NCBI GenBank assembly: GCA_029207755.1
Contig: JARCOQ010000002.1
Span: forward strand, 55,889,172-55,953,171
DNA length: 64,000 bases
Direction of reading: 5' to 3'
Source of the DNA: Chamaea fasciata
Taxonomy: Eukaryota > Chordata > Aves > Passeriformes > Sylviidae
Shown here: positions 61,201 to 64,000 of the stretch, in pieces
How positions within the stretch are numbered: position 1 is the stretch's first letter
How the letters are laid out: each line of letters opens with the position of its first letter
Translations under genes and position numbers: made by a program
The notes under the pieces: generated by a model
What the model saw: only the letters and a program-made list of their open reading frames with translations
What the model was told of the DNA's origin: nothing
The model's database searches: none

Positions 61201-62964
61201 AGACAATAAATCAAATATCCTCCCTGAGCTTTACATGTTTAGGAATACTGATTATTAACTCCTTTAAAAAAACTAATTACTGCATTCCTAAGTTGAGGGA
61301 ATGAATCTGCCTGTATGCTGTGACCATGATGATGTCTATAGGCCATAAGAAGGACAGTGGCTTCATTATCCTGAGTGCTATCCAGTCTGCCAAGAGGACA
61401 CATTTTCTTTCTCTTCCAGCTAATAACTTATGAAAAAGAGCATTAGGGATGATGAAAGAGAAGGGTTCTTAAAAAGCTGTGACCTAATTTTCTGGTTTCC
61501 CACACTCTCTTGCCATGATGATCACCCTGTTAGGGAATGCTTGGGCTGTTCTTGTGTGGCAAAACCCAACATGGAAGCATGGGGAGGGAAGCAACACTCT
61601 CTGCAGAAGGCACATTCAGCTGGGTGTTCATTAAATTGTCTGCTCTCAGACAACTGGAGAGAAATGTGAGACAATACAGCTGAGAGGGCCTTGCCAAACC
61701 ATCTGAACTTTGTGGTAGCCCCATGCGAGTGTTTTATTGCCATCAGTCAATCAACCAGCATGTTTGGCTAAACTTGTGGGCTCTTTTCCCTCAGGCAGTC
61801 AATGTCATTGGATTGATGTCATGTTAACACAGCTTTCTGAGCTAAGCAAACAAGAGTTTAGGCCTGATTTGTGTAAGGGGCTACCACAACATGCAAGAAA
61901 AAGGGGTAAATGCAAGTAATTAGGTGTTGGGTTTGCTCTGTGATGGGATGGGCCAGAACAGCACACCAAGACATGCTCTGTAAATAAAAAAGAAAATTGC
62001 AAGTTCTCCTGGAATTTGATTGGTGAAAATGACCCTGGATTGGCATTCTGTCCTTTCAGACAAAACTAACCATGCTGGGCCTGTAACTTCACACTTACGC
62101 CAAGATTTAATAGTAGAACCAGGAGGCATCAAATAACAGGAAGAAAATTCTAAATAAACAAAAGAAAGTTATTCTTCACAAGCAGAATTCCTTGACAAAG
62201 GATATTGTAGACAGAGAAAAAGTATATAGGTTCCAAGGAAGAGTGAAGAGAATGGTGAAATCCACTGAAGGTTAATAAACCTTGGTCCAGTCCAGAAAAC
62301 TTAAAAAATTAGAAAGAATTAGAGGAAAATACCATTATTGCTCTTCTTCTCTAACAGTCCTCTCTAAATCTCCAGTTCTAGTCAGCACTGGAACTAGTAT
62401 GCAGGGCTAGAAGGATATTTTATTTGACCTGCCACTTTTGTATTACATTGATGTTCTGAAATAACATACCAAGTTTATTTGGCTTTTTTCTTTTGCAGTT
62501 TTGTTGTTGTGCTTGTTTGGGGTTTTTTTTTTCTTCTTCTTTTTGTTTTCCCCCATTGACAACCCAGTAGGCAAAAGCATAGCTTTTGATGTGAGTATGT
62601 GGGTGTCAGAATTTCCACACTGTCTCACATGCAGGCTAGATATCTTCTTGCAGGTACATGGATGAGATTAAAGATCATACTTGGACCACAGCAAAAAAAA
62701 TCAAATTTTACCAGGTCAGAACTGTGCCTTCCACTGTTTAACATGCATATCGGTGTTAAGATAAATGCCTTAGAATTTGAATAAAAGCCCACCAGAATCC
62801 ACAAACTACACAGATGAAGTGCACTTAATCCTGTATCACCATGCCAAAAGGATGAAAAATTACAGCTCTCTTCACTTTGATCTGGTAGGAAATATATAAA
62901 TTCTTTTTCTACAGCAAGAAATCCTTTTTCTGAAGCCAGGGCTGGTTGTGCTGCAGGAGGGGAG
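58261..62964. other. Unique sequence, no gene recognised
   Basis: No dispersed repeat or gene recognised across 4.7 kb. A good minus-strand donor (CAG then GTGAGC, near 58810) has a fair acceptor near 58900, but every frame between them contains a stop. The frame at 60375-60656 (+) looks protein-like but begins with TTG and has no good splice context. Short T and TTC runs occur near 62520-62545. Confidence 0.4.
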
Positions 62965-62988
62965 AAAAAAAAAAAAAAAAAAAAAAAA
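62965..62988. repeat. Poly-A tract, 24 bases
   Basis: Pure A run. No upstream retroposon body or target-site duplication was recognised. Confidence 0.9.
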
Positions 62989-64000
62989 GAATGCAGGTTA
63001 ATGCAGCTTCCAAACCACTACAGTATACCACAAAGCCCTCAACTACTTTACACGCAGCCTTCACCTCAAGAGACTCTAACAATTTTCTTCTTGCTTCTAG
63101 GTGATGATTAATACACAGGCTCCAAATACACAAAGGGGTAATAAAACACCCTATACCATGGACACATATTGGATTGAGTTCATTATTTCTTGAAGGTGTT
63201 GAAAGCCCTCCCGGCAGCTCTTCCTGGGGAACAGCCCTTCTCTTTCTGAAATCCTAAGGTCTGCTTATGAAGGGACACACCTTATTAAAAAAAATTAAAA
63301 ACTAAAAGGAAACACCATTAGACAATTTCAATAGATGCTTAAAATCCCAGAAATAAAATACTTACTGAAAAATGGTGCTCATTTTCTCTGGACAGGGCCT
63401 GTGTTATCAGAGAGAAATGTCTCTTCAAAGATGGCCCAGTGGGAAAGTAGACAGTGAAAGGAGAAACAATAACCACTGGTAGCTGCACACAAGAGAGGCC
63501 TGATCTCATGCACCTGAGAACTAAACCACCAGGACCTCACATCTCTTTTCTTTTACTGCAAGCAAGCAGATGAACTGCCCTAGCGTAAAAGGGTGAGAAG
63601 GATGGGTCTCTTCTGAGCCACCTCTCTCGGCCATTGTTGCATAAATTATCACAGAAGCATCTCCCACTCTTGCTAAACCTTCTTTTCTAATCAGCTTTAC
63701 TAACCATGCAGGGGGCCTTAGAGTCCCGAGATCAAGCCCGACTTCACCTGCTGATAAAGAGCCATCTGTGGTCACAGTCAGTGAGTGCCAGTCCATGCAG
63801 GTCACAGACAGCAGTAGGCATAAGAGTTTCATCTCCTCAGCACCTCAGTAGCTGACCCTGCTTTAACAGTATCCACAATGTTGGCAACACTGGGAATTAT
63901 TACAAGTGAGAGATGGATCACTCAGTCAAAAGCATATCTCACAAATTCAGAATTGTAGAAGAGCTCCTTTTCCCCATGTCTGCATATCCCAGCATCATTG
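62989..64000. other. Unique sequence to the window edge, no gene recognised
   Basis: No repeat recognised. A minus-strand frame (63832 to 63521, 103 codons) starts at ATG with a short hydrophobic MKLLCLLLSVTC that resembles a signal-peptide core. The rest shows no family and the start lies in an ordinary context, so it is not called as a gene. Confidence 0.4.

Noticed and set aside
63521..63832. Minus-strand frame with a signal-peptide-like start
   Set aside because: The hydrophobic stretch is short, has no clear cleavage-site context, and the rest of the peptide has no protein-family character.

Overview
This window looks like bird nuclear DNA. The main evidence is at least seven fragments of CR1 LINEs of avian type. 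Several carry the bird CR1 3' end, with its short ATTCTATG-like repeats, in sense or antisense orientation. There are also single-locus microsatellites, scattered poly-A and poly-T tracts, one candidate endogenous-retrovirus LTR, AT-rich base composition (by eye) and no CpG island. Nothing resembles bacterial, plasmid or phage DNA: no operons, no Shine-Dalgarno pattern and no long ORF. The species cannot be named from the sequence alone.

No recognisable protein-coding gene, rRNA, tRNA or CRISPR array was found. The longest open frames outside repeats are about 130 codons. My rough estimate is that chance gives a few of that size in 64 kb of this composition. The window therefore reads as a gene-poor interval, either a gene desert or the inside of a very large intron. 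Several short stretches carry good splice signals around an open frame and are listed as low-confidence candidate exons. The best are 25836-25913 (+), 26727-26848 (-) and 55737-55989 (+, a type II membrane-anchor-like segment). A terminal-exon-like stretch follows at 57679-57990 (+).

Layout. 0-5 kb: two sense CR1 pieces, the second with a 50-base T run inside it, and a poly-A tract. 5-17 kb: unique AT-rich sequence, a (CAAAAA)n repeat and two blocks that look like conserved non-coding DNA. 17-23 kb: a (GATA)14 array, two antisense CR1 3' ends and an 800-bp sense CR1 piece with a decayed reverse-transcriptase remnant. 25-29 kb: two candidate exons, then a perfect 61-copy CCTTT array inside a larger pyrimidine tract. 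30-39 kb: a possible conserved element, an (ACT)11 repeat, a diverged antisense CR1, a candidate solo LTR and one more CR1 3' end. 40-58 kb: unique sequence with weak candidate exons, a homeobox-motif-rich AT block near 45.4-46.1 kb, a (GA)n repeat, a 20-bp palindrome, a 26-bp tandem repeat and the membrane-anchor exon candidate. 58-64 kb: unique sequence with one poly-A tract.

I found no undescribed multi-gene system here. The items most worth checking are the splice-flanked open frames, the candidate LTR, the expanded CCTTT array and the T50 expansion inside a CR1 copy.
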